64,000 nucleotides of DNA, from positions 84,520,001 through 84,584,000 of the forward strand of contig NC_064820.1 in the NCBI RefSeq assembly GCF_024166365.1. Direction: 5' to 3'. The position numbers and the translations under genes were made by a program. This document shows, in pieces, positions 23,301 to 35,000 of this stretch. Under the pieces are notes generated by a model. It saw nothing but the letters and a program-made list of their open reading frames with translations. It did not search any database and was not told the origin of the DNA. Source of the DNA: Elephas maximus indicus (taxonomy: Eukaryota > Chordata > Mammalia > Proboscidea > Elephantidae). Position 1 is the stretch's first letter, and the number at the start of each line of letters is the position of its first letter.

Positions 23301-24392
23301 TTCGTTTCTCTGCCTTAAAGCTAGCTCATTCTCTTTCCTTCCATTGGGGCTGTCTCTGTGAAAATCGCACGAATAGATTAGAAGGCATAGAAAAGTTTTC
23401 TCACAGCAGCTGTACTGTAGAAAAGGCAACAATAAAAAAAGACAATTTAAAAAAAAGTGTAAGCTTTGTTCAAAGTATTTTTACACAATTAAACTTATTT
23501 TTCATTAAAGTGCTGATAGAGCTAAAACATTTAGAACTCATATCTTGATTCTTTTTCTTTCATATATTGATTTTATGTTTATATTCAAAGGTAGGGGTCT
23601 TCATTTTTCTTATTTTCCTCTCTGCAGAAAAATGGCATTTTATAGTTTTGTGAGCTGGGTTATTTTTCTTGTTGCAATTTTATACTCTATTTAGAAAATG
23701 GCATGAAATACATTTCATAGTGCCCTTGTAGCCTGTTTCTGATGATTCTGAACTGAGACTTCCCATAACACTGCTCTTCTAAGAAACATAATATTCTTTA
23801 CCAACATTCAACTCACTAATCTTTATGATATCCTTGTCATTTCAAAAGTCATGAGGAATTTTTACTCCCTTCTTGCAAATGGAGAAACTCAGTCCTAAAG
23901 TAGGTAAGTCCATGCCCAAGGGTGTAACAAAGTAGATCAATGTCACTCTCTTTTACTTCCAGTCCGCTAGATGACTATGACTCTGGTTCACATTCATTTT
24001 ACCTGTGTTGAATCCTACTATGGGTTGGATTCAATTACTATGCAATTTATTTTGTTTAATCCTCATAAATCGTCTATTTTTTTCTTTTTAATCTGCTTTG
24101 ATCATGATTAATGGCATTAATTTAGTAAAACGGAGATGCATTTTTGTTTCTTTTTTTTTGTTTTGGCAACTTGGAAGGAATTCTGAATCTTTCTTTTAAA
24201 TCACTTTGTACTGAATTGTAACATACACTGAAAAAAAGTAAATGCAAAAACTACAAGTGTAAAGCTCAAAAAGTAAATATTAATGTTTGTCAAGTGAGAA
24301 AATAGCTTTTAATTTACATCTGTCTTTTCAAATACTGTAGTAACTTTGCATAAAAATTCCTTTAATTTTCATACTTTTTAGAAATATAATGC
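23301..24392. other. Unassigned AT-rich sequence
   Basis: A weak reversed MIR-like match lies near 23860-23910 ('ttgcaaatggagaaactcag'). Nothing else is recognisable. Confidence 0.4.
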
Positions 24393-24424
24393 TTAAACTG
24401 TATTGCACAGGCAATACAGTTTAA
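24393..24424. other. Perfect 14-bp inverted repeat with 4-nt loop
   Basis: The arms 'ttaaactgtattgc' (24393-24406) and 'gcaatacagtttaa' (24411-24424) are exact reverse complements around 'acag'. The stem is too short for a typical microRNA precursor and the flanks do not extend it. Its function is unknown. Confidence 0.9.
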
Positions 24425-24574
24425 CCAACAACCACCATATTAAACTGATTTCTCTAGTTGCAAGGCCAGAGGTAACCACTAGGGGGCAAGCAAAGCTGTT
24501 ATTTCCAAAAAGTTTTTTGCAATTACCGAATCAAAATTTTATAACTGGAAGTGACCCCAAAGGTCATTGAATCC

Positions 24575-24700
24575 AAACTTCATATTTTATGGACTCAGAA
24601 ACTGAGACGCAGTGAGATTACTTGATTTTCCCAAGATCACATAGCCTTCTATAAATAGGGGCAGCTTAGAGGTCAAGATTTCTTGCCCCTAGTCCAGCCT
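24575..24700 (-). mobile_element. MIR SINE fragment, antisense
   Basis: 'tggactcagaaactgagacg', 'cccaagatcacatagcc' and 'agcttagaggtcaagat' match reversed MIR. Confidence 0.75.
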
Positions 24701-25279
24701 ATTCTTCCCAATCAGGCCTCACTTCTTTTTTCTATAATATCACTTGGCAAACATTTACTATAACTTGGCCGAATTAATTTTGTTGAATTTCCCAGTTTCT
24801 TAGCTTTTGTCTCCTATGTGGAAAAACCTGGAGACTTGTATTAAATTTCTTTCTGTGAGACTGGTGATAACAAGTAATGTTTTTTTGTTTGTTTGTGGAG
24901 CATGTTTTTTTAATTTAAAAAACCCAAATGTATAGAACACTATTTAAATCTTCAAATGTCTATTTTCATTCTTCCTTGGAGGCACCTTGTAAGAAAAGTA
25001 TAACGAAGTCAGTAACAGACAATTTCTAATGAACTTCAAATCCAACATGTATTGGTTACTTTATTCTTAATTCACATGCTTAAGGGGACATAGATCATTT
25101 CACAGAATAATGAGGCTCCCATTTGCTTAAATATATGCAGTTTGCTTTTATTTTGTAGGCTTTTTGTGCTTATATAGTAGTTGCTGATCATTCATTCATT
25201 TATCTGAATGAAGCAAAAGTTCTCTACATTGTGGCTATGTTAAACAAACCTTTTAATATATATATGTATATATATCTGT
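24701..25279. other. Unassigned AT-rich sequence
   Basis: No recognisable gene. A short (TA)n tract lies at 25256-25275. Confidence 0.4.
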
Positions 25280-25430
25280 ATCCCAAACCAAAACTAGACC
25301 CATTGCCATCAAGTTTATTCTGACTCATGGAGAATCCTATAGGACAGGGTAGAACTGCCCATAGTTTCCAAGGAGACCCTGATAGATTAGAACTGCTGAC
25401 CTCTTGGTCACTACGCCACCAGGGTTTCCC
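25280..25430 (-). mobile_element. AfroSINE, antisense, inserted in a TA-rich tract
   Basis: It starts 'accaaaactagacccattgc' and ends in the reversed head 'cgccaccagggtttcccc'. TA-rich sequence flanks both ends, so any target duplication is hidden in the simple repeat. Confidence 0.9.
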
Positions 25431-25452
25431 CATATATATATGGTATATGTAT

Positions 25453-25624
25453 ACCAAAACAAACCCACTGCTATCAAGTCAATTCCAACTCATAGCGATC
25501 CTACAGGACAGAGAAGACCTGTTCCTTCCCCATAGGGTTCCCAAGGCTATAATCTTTATAGAAGCAGACATCTTTCTCCTGAGCAGCGGCTGGTGGGTTT
25601 GAACCACCAACCTTTTGGTTAGCA
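25453..25624 (-). mobile_element. AfroSINE long variant, antisense, head truncated
   Basis: 'caaacccactgctatcaagt', the extra segment 'ctataatctttatagaagca' and the reversed head 'ccaccaaccttttggttagc' are present; the outermost head is missing. Confidence 0.9.
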
Positions 25625-25937
25625 AAGTAAAAACCATTTCAACTAACTCTACATATACAATTCAGTGACATTGTTTACATTCTTCAAGTTACGTAATCCT
25701 TCTTGTTATCCTTTTCCAACTTATTCTACTGCCATTAATATAAACTCTCTGCCTCCTAAGCTTTTCATTTAACCTTTTGAGAGCTGATTAAGTAAGCTTT
25801 TGAAGCCAGAACTAGTGAAGACAGCATGAGCCCTCACTGTTGTATTGTTATTCAGCAAGGAAATTGTCGCCATGTTTATCAAATATACATTCTGTGTACA
25901 CTGTGGTTTGGGTATGCTTTGATTTCTTAATCTCACC
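25625..25937. other. Unassigned sequence
   Basis: No recognisable gene or repeat. Confidence 0.4.
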
Positions 25938-26025
25938 CAACCCAACCCAGTGCTGTCCAGTTGATTCTGACTCATAGCGACCCTATAGGACAGAGTAGAA
26001 CTGCCCCATAGAGTTTCCAAGGAGC
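25938..26025 (-). mobile_element. AfroSINE fragment, antisense
   Basis: The reversed tail and core ('gactcatagcgaccctatag', 'tagaactgccccatagagtt') are present and the head is absent. Confidence 0.9.
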
Positions 26026-26029
26026 TCCT

Positions 26030-26765
26030 TATCTCACAGTTATGATAAACACCAGAGCTCTCCACTTCTAGGTTTATACCCCAGAGAAACTTGTGTACAT
26101 GGTACACCGAAAATGTGAATAAAATGTTCGCAACAGCATTGTTCCAAAAGAGACAAAAAAAAAAAGAAAGAAATATCCACCATCAATAGAATGGGTAACT
26201 AAATTGTGGTACACTCATAAAATGGAATTCCATAGAACAGCAAGTAAATGAATTACAGATGCATTTATCAATGGTTGATAAATTTAAAAAACAAGTCGAA
26301 CAAAAAAATGTAAAACTGTGTGATTCCAATTACATAAACTACTAAAGCAGGCAAAATTAGACAATTTATTGCTCAGGGACACATACAAATGATAAACCTG
26401 TTAAGAGCAGCAAGGGGTAGTTAACAAAGTTCAATATATGGTTACCTGTGGGGTGAGTAAGGAAGGGGCTGTCACCAGGGAGAGGCACAAAGGAAACTTG
26501 TAAGGTAGTAATAATGTTCTCTTTCTTAAGATGGATGGTGTGTACACTATTCTTTTATTTTCTTCTTTAAACTGCACATATACATATTTACACTTCTGTG
26601 TAAAAAAAAAAAAAATTTTTTTTTTTTTTTTTTTTCTGTGTAGGTATGATGTATTCCACAATAAGAAAGTTTTGACAATAAAAAAGCTAATGGTTCCTGA
26701 AGTAACTTGGAAATTCTGTACTGGAGTTACAAAGTATACTTTAAATAACTTTTTTTTTTCATTTA
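26030..26765 (+). mobile_element. Old L1 3'-end
   Basis: 'taccccagagaaacttgtgt', 'aattgtggtacactcataaa' and 'gtgtgattccaattacataa' are in the order known from L1 3' ends. It contains the A14/T20 block at 26602-26635. Confidence 0.6.
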
Positions 26766-27545
26766 GGAGCCGGAGTGGTGCAAGCAGTTTGGGACTGGCT
26801 ACTAACCTAAAGGTCGGCAGTTTGAACCTACCCTGATGCTCCACACCAGAAAGGTCTGGCAAACTGCTTCTGTAAAGATTACAGGCAAGAAAACCCTATG
26901 CAGCAGTTTTTCTGTGTAACACGTGGTGTCATGGATGGAATTGTGTCCCCCCAAAATATGTGTCAACTTGGTTAGGCCATGATTCCCAGTATTGTGTAGT
27001 TGTCCTCCGTTTTGTGATTGATGTAATTTTCCTATGTTTTGTAAATCCTAATATCTGCCTGCGGTTAATGAGGCAAGATTGGATTATGTTAAAGAGGATT
27101 AGGGTGGGATGTAATACCCTTACTTAGGTCACATCCCTGATCCGATGTAAAGGGAGTTTCCCTGGGGTGTGGCCTGCACCCACTTCTTATCTTACAAGAG
27201 ACAAAAGGAAAGGGAAGCAAGTAGAGAGTTGGGCACCTCATACCACCAAGAAAGCAGCACTGGGAGCAGAGTGCATCTTTTGGACCCAGGGTCCCTAGCT
27301 TGAGAAGCTCCTCGACCAAGGGAAGATTGATGACAAGGATGGTCCTCTAGAGACGACAGAGAGAGAAAGCCTTCCCCTGGAGCTGATGCCCTCAATCTGA
27401 GCTTGTAGCCTACTAGACCATGAAAAAGTACATTTCTCTTTGTTAAAACCATCCACTTCTGGTATTTCTCTTACAGCAGCACTAGATGACTAAGAAATAT
27501 GGGTCACTATGAGTTGGAATTGACTCCATGGCAACAGGTTTTTTT
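26765..27545 (+). mobile_element. AfroSINE long variant split by an LTR
   Basis: The left part (26765-26936) begins 'ggagccggagtggtgcaagc' and includes the extra segment 'ctgcttctgtaaagattaca'. The right part (27498-27545) resumes at 'gggtcactatgagttggaat' and ends 'tccatggcaacaggttt'. The LTR at 26937-27497 lies between them. Confidence 0.9.
26937..27497 (+). mobile_element. MaLR/ERVL-mosaic LTR nested in an AfroSINE
   Basis: It begins 'tgtcatggatggaattgtgt', then carries 'tgtgtcaacttggttaggcc', and ends 'tagatgactaagaaa'. Its flanks 'cgtgg' and 'tatgg' both derive plausibly from a single 'catgg' in the SINE. No internal retroviral sequence is present. Confidence 0.85.
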
Positions 27546-28139
27546 GTTCTTGTTTTTTCATTTAGGGTTAAATCTTGATTTTAGTTTATATCTCAGCACA
27601 TATTGAGAATTGAACAAATCACAAAATATGTAAATAAAGACAGTGCTTTAGGAAATGAACTTATACTAAGGATGGGTGGGCTAACTATGGCCAGATGTGA
27701 ATTTATACTATTGAAAATTGTTATTGTTAGTTGTCATCCCATTGATTCTGACTGATAGTGGCTGACATTGGGCCAACACATTTGAAAAACTAAACATCCT
27801 CTTTTCATTGATGTTTCAGGAAACATGACCTCATATCTGGTAAGCCTCACATTGAAAACCAAATCAACTTGGTAAGTTTTTCCTTTTGTTTCAGCCATTA
27901 TATTATAAAAGCTGATGTTTTATCAAAAAGAATAGCACATTCTATTATCCAGTTTAATATATATTCAGCCATATCAGAACCTGAAATTTGTTATTGTTGA
28001 AATTAATATAGCCTTAAACAACTATATGTGTGTATATATTTTAGAAACTATATAAAGTATTCCCTATTACCATATGTGTGTATTTATTGTTATATTCTGT
28101 TACACGAATATTTAGTTATATTGTCAAGCTCTGTAAAAG
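27546..28139. other. Mostly unassigned sequence with an RTE tail fragment
   Basis: The part 27719-27763 ('ttattgttagttgtcatccc', 'gattctgactgatagtgg') is a reversed RTE/AfroSINE tail. The rest is AT-rich and unrecognised. Confidence 0.45.
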
Positions 28140-28665
28140 CAAGGTCATTTGAAAAGCAGGGACAAAAAACAGATACTTGTACACCAAACTTCATTGCAAC
28201 ATTATTCATGATAGACAAAAGGTAGAAAACCTCCAAGTGGCCATCAACAGAGAAATGGATAAACAAAATGTGGTATTACATACAATGGAATTATTCAGCC
28301 ATAAAGAGAAATGAAGTTCTAATATGTGCTATGACATGGATGAACCTTGAAGACATTATGCTGAGTGAAATAAGTCAAACACAAAAGGACAAATATTGTA
28401 TGATCCTACTTAAAAGTAATATCTACAGTAGGCAAATGCATGGAGACTAAAGTGGTTACCATGGGCTGGGGGTAGGAGAGAATGCGGAATTATTGCTGAA
28501 GGGGTACTGAGTTTTTGTTTGGGGTGATGAAAAATTTTGGAAACAGATAGTGGTGAAGGTTGTACAACATTGTGAGTATAATTAGTATCACTGAATTGTA
28601 CACTTAAAAATGCTTAAATGGCAATAATAATATGTGTATTTTACCACAATAAAATGGAAAAAAAA
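28140..28665 (+). mobile_element. L1 3' end with poly(A) signal
   Basis: 'acagatacttgtacaccaaa', 'gccatcaacagagaaatgga', 'catggatgaaccttgaagac', 'ccatgggctgggggtagg' and 'cacaataaaatggaaaaaaa' follow the canonical order of an ancient mammalian L1 3' end. Confidence 0.9.
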
Positions 28666-28949
28666 GTAAAGTTAAGACCTCTTGGCTGAAGGGTGGGGCA
28701 ATTCTCTGTGTCAGTTCCTGGGGGTAGATGTAGGAACTGAGAGCGTAGGCTCTAGGCATGGGGGAATAGGTGAGGGGGCTGGATCTGTCTTTCTCTTGAC
28801 CTATACTTTGGATATTCTAGATGTCTAGGCAGGACCTCCACACCCATATGATACATGTGTACAAGTTGAGAAAAGGCACCACTTTCTCAAGTCTTCCTTG
28901 AGACATTTTACTTCCATTTATTGTAAAATTTCCATAATGTACTGAATAT
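28666..28949. other. Unassigned sequence
   Basis: No recognisable gene or repeat. Confidence 0.4.
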
Positions 28950-30132
28950 ATTGTTGTTGGGTGCCGTCGAGTCAGTTCCGTCTCATAGCAACCCTATGCA
29001 CAACAGAATGAAACACTGCCTGGTCCTGCGCCATCTTCATAATTGTTGCTATGTTTGAGCCCATTGTTGCAGCCACTGTGTCAATCCATCTTGTTGAGGG
29101 CTGTCTTAGTTATCTAGTGCCGCTATAACAGAAATACCACAAGTGGATGGCTTTAACAAAAAAGAAGTTTATTTTCTCACAGTTAAGTAGGCTAAAAAAA
29201 CAAATTCAGGGTGTCAGCTCCAGGGGGAGGCTTTCTCCCGCTGTTATTTCTGGAGTAAGGTCTTTCTTGTTAATCTTCTATTGGACTAGGAGCCTCTCTG
29301 CACAGGAACCCCGGGTCTAAGGGACCCCTGTCTGCTACTGGTGCTTTTTCTTAGTGGTATGAGGTCCCCTGTCTCTTTGCTCACTTCTTTTATATCTCAA
29401 GAGATTGCCTCAAGACACAATCCAATCTTGTAGATTGAGTCTTGCCTCACTAACAAAACTGCTGACCATCCTCCTTCATTAACATCATAGAGGCAGGATT
29501 TACAACATATAGGAAAATCATACAATACCAGGAATCATGGCCCTGCCAAGCTGATATTTTTGGGGGGGACATAATTCAATCCATGACAAGGGTCTTCCTC
29601 TTTTTCACTGACCCTCAACTTTACCAAGCATGATGTCCTTCTTCAGGGACTGATCCCTCCTGATAACATGTCCAAAGTATGTGAGATGTAGTCTCACCAT
29701 CCTTGCTTCTAAGCAGCATTCTGGTTGTACCTCTTTCAAGATAGATTTGTTCTTTCTTTTGGCTGTCCATGGTATGTTCAATATCCTTCACCAACACCAC
29801 AATTCAAAGGTGTCAATTCTTCTTTGATCTTCCTTATTCATTGTCCAGCTTTTGCATGCATATGAGGTAATCTAAAACACCATGGCTTGGGGCAGGGGTA
29901 CCTCAGTCCTCAAGGTGACATCTTTGCTTTTAAATACTTTAAAGAGGTCTTATGCAGCCGATTTGCCCAATGCAATAGGTCTTTTGATTTCTGGACTGCT
30001 GCTTCCATGGGTATCGACTGTGGATCCAAAGCAAAATGAAATCCTTGGCAACCTCCATCTTTTCTCCATTTATCATAATGTTGTTTATTGTTGCAGTTGT
30101 GAGGATTTTTCTTTTTGTTGAGGTGTTTTGGA
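28950..30132 (-). mobile_element. RTE/BovB-type LINE 3' part, antisense, split by an LTR
   Basis: Parts at 28950-29101 and 29589-30132 join into one element: reversed tail 'ttgttgttgggtgccgtcga', 3' UTR, then the C-terminal ORF region. The minus-strand match ends just before the 'caaaaatcctcac' region that follows the catalytic site in other copies, so the reverse transcriptase core is absent. Confidence 0.9.
29097..29593 (-). mobile_element. MaLR-like LTR nested in an RTE LINE, antisense
   Basis: The LTR at 29102-29588 starts 'tgtcttagttatctagtgcc' and ends 'ataattcaatccatgaca'. Read on the minus strand it is the same family as those at 44.4 and 52.6 kb. Flanks are 'agggc' (29097-29101) and 'agggt' (29589-29593); other RTE copies here have 'agggtcttcc' at this point, so the right copy is ancestral. 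Confidence 0.9.
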
Positions 30133-30715
30133 TTAAGATATTTAGGTGCCATGTGCCAGAAAATTGTTTTGATAAATACAGAAATTTAGGATGTCTATAA
30201 TGGGAAAGGTGCCCCCTTAGATGTGTTAGATTTATGCAGTGCTCAGTCTTGTTAACTGCGGCTGGTGCTTGTCTATGGTGTTTACTATGTTGAGAAAGAT
30301 TGGAAGCTAGGAGGAATCCCAAGCAGTATTTTCTTTTCTCAAGGCCTCATGTAGAATAGGGAGATATCTGTGAGAAATCAGACTCTACCCTGGATATGCG
30401 ATGTTTTGATTTTTCTCCTAACTATCCTCTAGATTTTTGTCTCCTCTTTTCTCAGTCAAGTCTGGTCTCGGGATGGGTGGCAAGATACTACATTGCAAGG
30501 AGAACCTCAGGTGGGAGAGTCAGAAGTCTAACTGCCCCTTCTCACCAGGAAGTTCTGCAAGTTACCAGATTGGAAATTTTGTATTTTATTTTGTTAAAGA
30601 AAATGACATTTCCTAGCAGATCCTTCCTGGAATTTTATGTTGTCAGGAACCAAGGATCTGTAGTTTTGAAATGGCAAATACACGGACAGAGTTCAGATAC
30701 TTCAGATGGTAATAA
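30133..30715. other. Unassigned sequence
   Basis: No recognisable gene or repeat. A 108-codon plus-strand open frame at 30396-30722 has no domain or motif I recognise. Confidence 0.4.
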
Positions 30716-30940
30716 CAGCTAATAATAGCTAACATTTATTAAGCACTAATTATGGGCTGTGCGAAATGTTTTACATGTTTATATATTTTAATCTTTGTGA
30801 CTATTGTATGAGCTTGGTTCTACTATTACTTCCATTTCAAAGAGGAGGAAATTGAGGCTTAGGGAATTTAAGTAACTTCCCAAAATACAGAAGTAAATGG
30901 TAGAGGCTAGATGGCATGTAGGTCTGTCCAACTACCTGAT
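30716..30940 (-). mobile_element. MIR SINE, antisense, nearly complete
   Basis: 'aatagctaacatttattaag', 'gaaattgaggcttagggaat' and 'agtaacttcccaaaatacag' are reversed MIR tail and core. Confidence 0.85.
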
Positions 30941-31367
30941 TTTAGAGCACACATTTACTGTCATACAATCTGGAGCAGTCCTTAAAGACCCAATAATTTT
31001 AGAAATAGACTGAGTCCTGAGACAGATTTACTGTGAATCCAATGGAGCTTAAGTTTCTCAGCTTCTCATTTGCCCGGGTCCCTTCCAAGGCCCTGGGAAG
31101 GGTCCCAGGAATGTGCTCACATGGTCTGATGATTTTGTAAAATTTAAGGGTATAAATTTTGTATTCTTTTTCTTAAAGTAGGCTTTTAAATTGTTAAAGC
31201 TTCTGGCCCCGTAAAGCCTGATCAACCTCTGGCTAACTGAATATCGTGGGAATAAGCAGTTTATCAGTTGGGACCATCAAGAATTTTTTTCAAGGCAATC
31301 CTTCCCATTATAACTTATGCCCATACCGAATAAAATACTTGAGGTATGATCACCTGTGTAACTCACC

Positions 31368-31475
31368 AGAATATGACTCCTTAATGGCAGACTGCATGAT
31401 TTTAAAATCCATACCTTCTCAGCATTTAATACATTGATAAGCCCTTAATAAATGTTTTGAATGAATGAACAAATG
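31368..31475 (+). mobile_element. L2 LINE 3' end
   Basis: 'atggcagactgcatgatttt', 'cccttaataaatgttttgaa' and the run 'tgaatgaacaaatga' match the L2 3' terminus. Confidence 0.75.
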
Positions 31476-31914
31476 AACCTGAGGTTCATGAAGAGCAAAA
31501 CTCCATTTCCTTTCCACAGTACTGATGAGTAAAAAGTCAAATATGGAGAGTTAAATTTTATTGAGAACAGTAGGTTCTGGGTATGCTTTCATTCTAACCA
31601 GATACATGGGTTCAGACTTGGCCTTAAGGGGCCCATTCCTGAAGGCAGTGACTGGAGGTAAGAAAGGGGAGTAGGAGGGGCTCTGAGTAAACCCTTGGTC
31701 ATACCTAGGCCTAAAGAAATTGAAGAGATTAGGTTGACCGCAGGCCTTTTTGAGAGTTCTGCTTATCCTACCGTAGATTTGGGGTTTCACATCAGTCTGG
31801 GGCTAAACTAAGTTTTCCACAGAGTCATCTTATACTAACCCTCTTGTGAGATGGGTGAGTGTAGAGAGTATTTTGTGTCTCCCTCCTCCCCTCCGCCCCC
31901 AGACGAAGAGGTAT
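31476..31914. other. Unassigned sequence
   Basis: No recognisable gene or repeat. Confidence 0.4.
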
Positions 31915-32030
31915 CGTTGTTGTTAGGTGCCATATAGTGGGTTCCGACTCATAGTGGCCCTATGTACAACAGAATGAAACATTGCCCCATCCTGCACCAG
32001 CCTCACAATCGTTGCTATGCTTGAGCCCAT
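31915..32030 (-). mobile_element. RTE/BovB-type LINE 3' terminal fragment, antisense
   Basis: The reversed tail 'gttgttgttaggtgccatat' and 3' UTR 'cagaatgaaacattgcccca' end at 'gcttgagcccatt'. Only the last 116 bp of the element are present. Confidence 0.9.
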
Positions 32031-35000
32031 TAGAGGGAGAGGTACTTCATACTCACATCTTAAGGTAGATGAGGGAGGTTTCAGAGAGCTTGATGCATGC
32101 TCCTGGAATTGGGAGGATTCAGGAATTAGTACCCTTTGCACACATGAAAGCATCCAAGTGGGACGAGGCTTGGTGAACGGGCCTCTGGAGTTGGGAGTAA
32201 GCCTCTGTGGGGTGATGGTGTAGGTTTCCTGTGCTCTGTATGAGTATCCCATAAAAAAAAGGGCTGGATTTTAGTGGTCTTAATTTTAGTGATCTACTAA
32301 AATGATCTATCTAAAAGGGTGTGTTAACTTCAACAGTGATGGGCCAGCTAGTATCAAAGCTGAGGGGAGATAGTTGAGTCTGCAAGGGGTGAGGAGAGCA
32401 GTGGTCAACCTGAAAATAATGTTCTATAAAAGAAAATTGGAGGTGGGAGGTCCTCAGTAGTAGAAACTCAGAAAATTCTTCAGCACCAACCACAGAGCAC
32501 TCCCCTTTTCCTCTAATCCTCCCTCCTTCCTTTCTTGGTTAGATCCTGGAATAGCCAGAAATAGTGGCTAGAAAGTATAGGAGGAGGTAGAGTTAGTAAG
32601 AAAGAAGAAAAGCCCTTCTCCCAATTATTTCCTCTTCTCTGCTCCCCACCTTCCACCCCCGACACACCAGAACTTTCCCATTTCTGGTTTCCTAGCTTGA
32701 TTCAGGCCTAAGGATAGAGGTGGGCTGGTGCTGGTGAAGCTTTGAAGCAAATGACAGCATTAGTTGTTGCTGGGCTTTTTAGTACCTGAACATGACCATA
32801 AAAGCTAGGATCTCTGCCTGAGGTTTCAACACAGGATAGAGAAGAATAACTCAACAGAGAGGGTCTGAAAGAGTCGTGGTGGGAAAGAGTGAAGTTGTTT
32901 CCTTTTGTCCTCCACTGAGTCCAGCTCATTCAGTTAACCACCTACATGCAGTTAGGAGCTTACATGCAGTTAGAAGCCCTGGTGATACTTCATTTTTGGA
33001 GTGCCAATTTAGAAAACTTCCTTATGACTACCATTACTTTTTTTTTTTTTTTAAAGTATGGTGGCGAGCTATGAGTTCCCTTGAGATTAAGCACCATGGT
33101 CTTAATCTCTCTCCTTTTCCTTTCAGTGAGAGCATTAAGCCAGCCAACTCATTTACTGAAGCAATGGGATAATTCAAGGTTTCTCATCTCCAAAGTATCG
33201 ACTTAAAATCCTTTTAAGCAGATTGAATATTGTAGCTTTGCATGTATCATTGTAATAATATATGCATCAAAATGACACCAGGCTTAATGAACCAAAAAGG
33301 TATGTGATGAATTCAGGGTGGTGGCAGCCTGTTTGAGAAGAGGAGGCTGTTCTTGGCAGGAATTGAAATGCTTTTCGTCAAGGGAAAGAGACTCCTTTTG
33401 AGATGCAAGTCCATTTCTCCCCAAGAAAGGTAAACGCTGTCAGGCTATAGCTTTCAAATACTGCCTATTTCAGGGACACTGCCCTTATTTCAGAGAACGA
33501 TTCCTTTGGCCTTAAGTGTTCATAACAACCCTCAGGGTTTAGCAACTCACTGCTTTTGCCAGTCAGCAAAGTTCTCTGATAAAATGTTGTCGGATCATCG
33601 ATCCACAAGCTATAAACCACCTACCCACTAGCTCGGTTCCTCGACACTAATTTTCTTTTAATGCCTATTTCTTTGGGGTCGGGTGGGGGAGGATGGGGAG
33701 CTATTTTGATGATTTATAACATCTACTTGATCTTCAAGATTTGGTTTGTTTAAATATTGAGTCTGGCATCCAGAAAGCACTTGAAAAGTTTCATAAATAA
33801 GTGAATAACTTTTTCTTGGAATTGCACTGAAGATATGATTTATCTCCTTGGTTTCTTCTCAATTGCCTGAAAGTGGCGCATCAGAAGAGGTCAACGTGGA
33901 GGGCACCTGTTGTGGCAGCTTTGATTTAAACACTCAAGCAGATTATAAAACCTTCAGGATTAGTAATCTAATTTTGGTTTTCCAAAGCTGCCTCTCTAAT
34001 GAATGGGAAGAATTTCAGAACCACCAGTTTCATCTTTGTGAGTTTTTCACTTGGTGCTACTTTCAGCTTTCCATTTTGTCTCTTTGCCCTTTAAGGAAGT
34101 GCTTCTTCCTTCTGCTTCCATTCTCACTTTTCAAGCCTCAGGGAAGCTTTCCTCTACAAGTTCTCATGTTCTGATAAAATGCTGTCCTCTGGTTACAGCC
34201 ATCCTAAAGAAAATTTATTTTTTCAAAGTGGAAATGTGACAATCTCAGTATTATCAGTAATGATTAAGAACTTCACAAAAAGCTCAGTGGGCAAGTTCCC
34301 CTTGTGTATTAGAAGCTGAAAGCCAGATTAGTGCCTTATCTCTTTGGGCCACATATTCTACTGTGCTCTATTATTAAAAAAAAAAAAAACACCTTGTTGC
34401 AATTTGAGTCCAGGGAATTAAAAGAAACTTTTCTTTCTGTCTGCTTTCACTTCAGCTTAGCCAAGGGGTCAGTAACCTTTTTAGCCTGAAAATCAACAGT
34501 GAGGCTGTTGATGGGCCTAAGATGTAGGCAGAGAGAACAGAGGGGATACAGAAAATAATCAAAATGAGTGAAAATGAGGGGAAGAAGAACAAGCAAGGAA
34601 AGACAGAAGAAAAGAGAGAGAAGGAAGAGAGACATAGAGGATAATAGTTTATGGGAAAGACTGGCACAGTAAGAATATCACACGCCAGAGACAAGCCATG
34701 GCCTAATTTAAACCAATAAAAATCATACGTATTATACAAGCCTTTTGCACTTTCTCAGGGTGTGGAAATCACCACAATATTTCATTTTCCTTGGTGCATT
34801 TGATGATTTTGGACTCGATTTTATTTTTGGAGGAGAAGGTGATACATACTAGTGGTTTTTAAGAAAACTAAATTTAAAAAGGTAAAATAAAGTATTTGGC
34901 CTAATGCCTAGCATATCATAAGCATTCAGTAAAACACTAGATTCTCTTCCTTTTGAAAAAATAGGTACAAATTTTCTCCTGGAAGAAAAAGAGCATGAGA

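Noticed and set aside
34447..34739. Leucine/phenylalanine-rich minus-strand frames as a membrane protein
   Set aside because: They are the reverse translation of a purine-rich strand; the two frames overlap each other and no homologous domain is visible.
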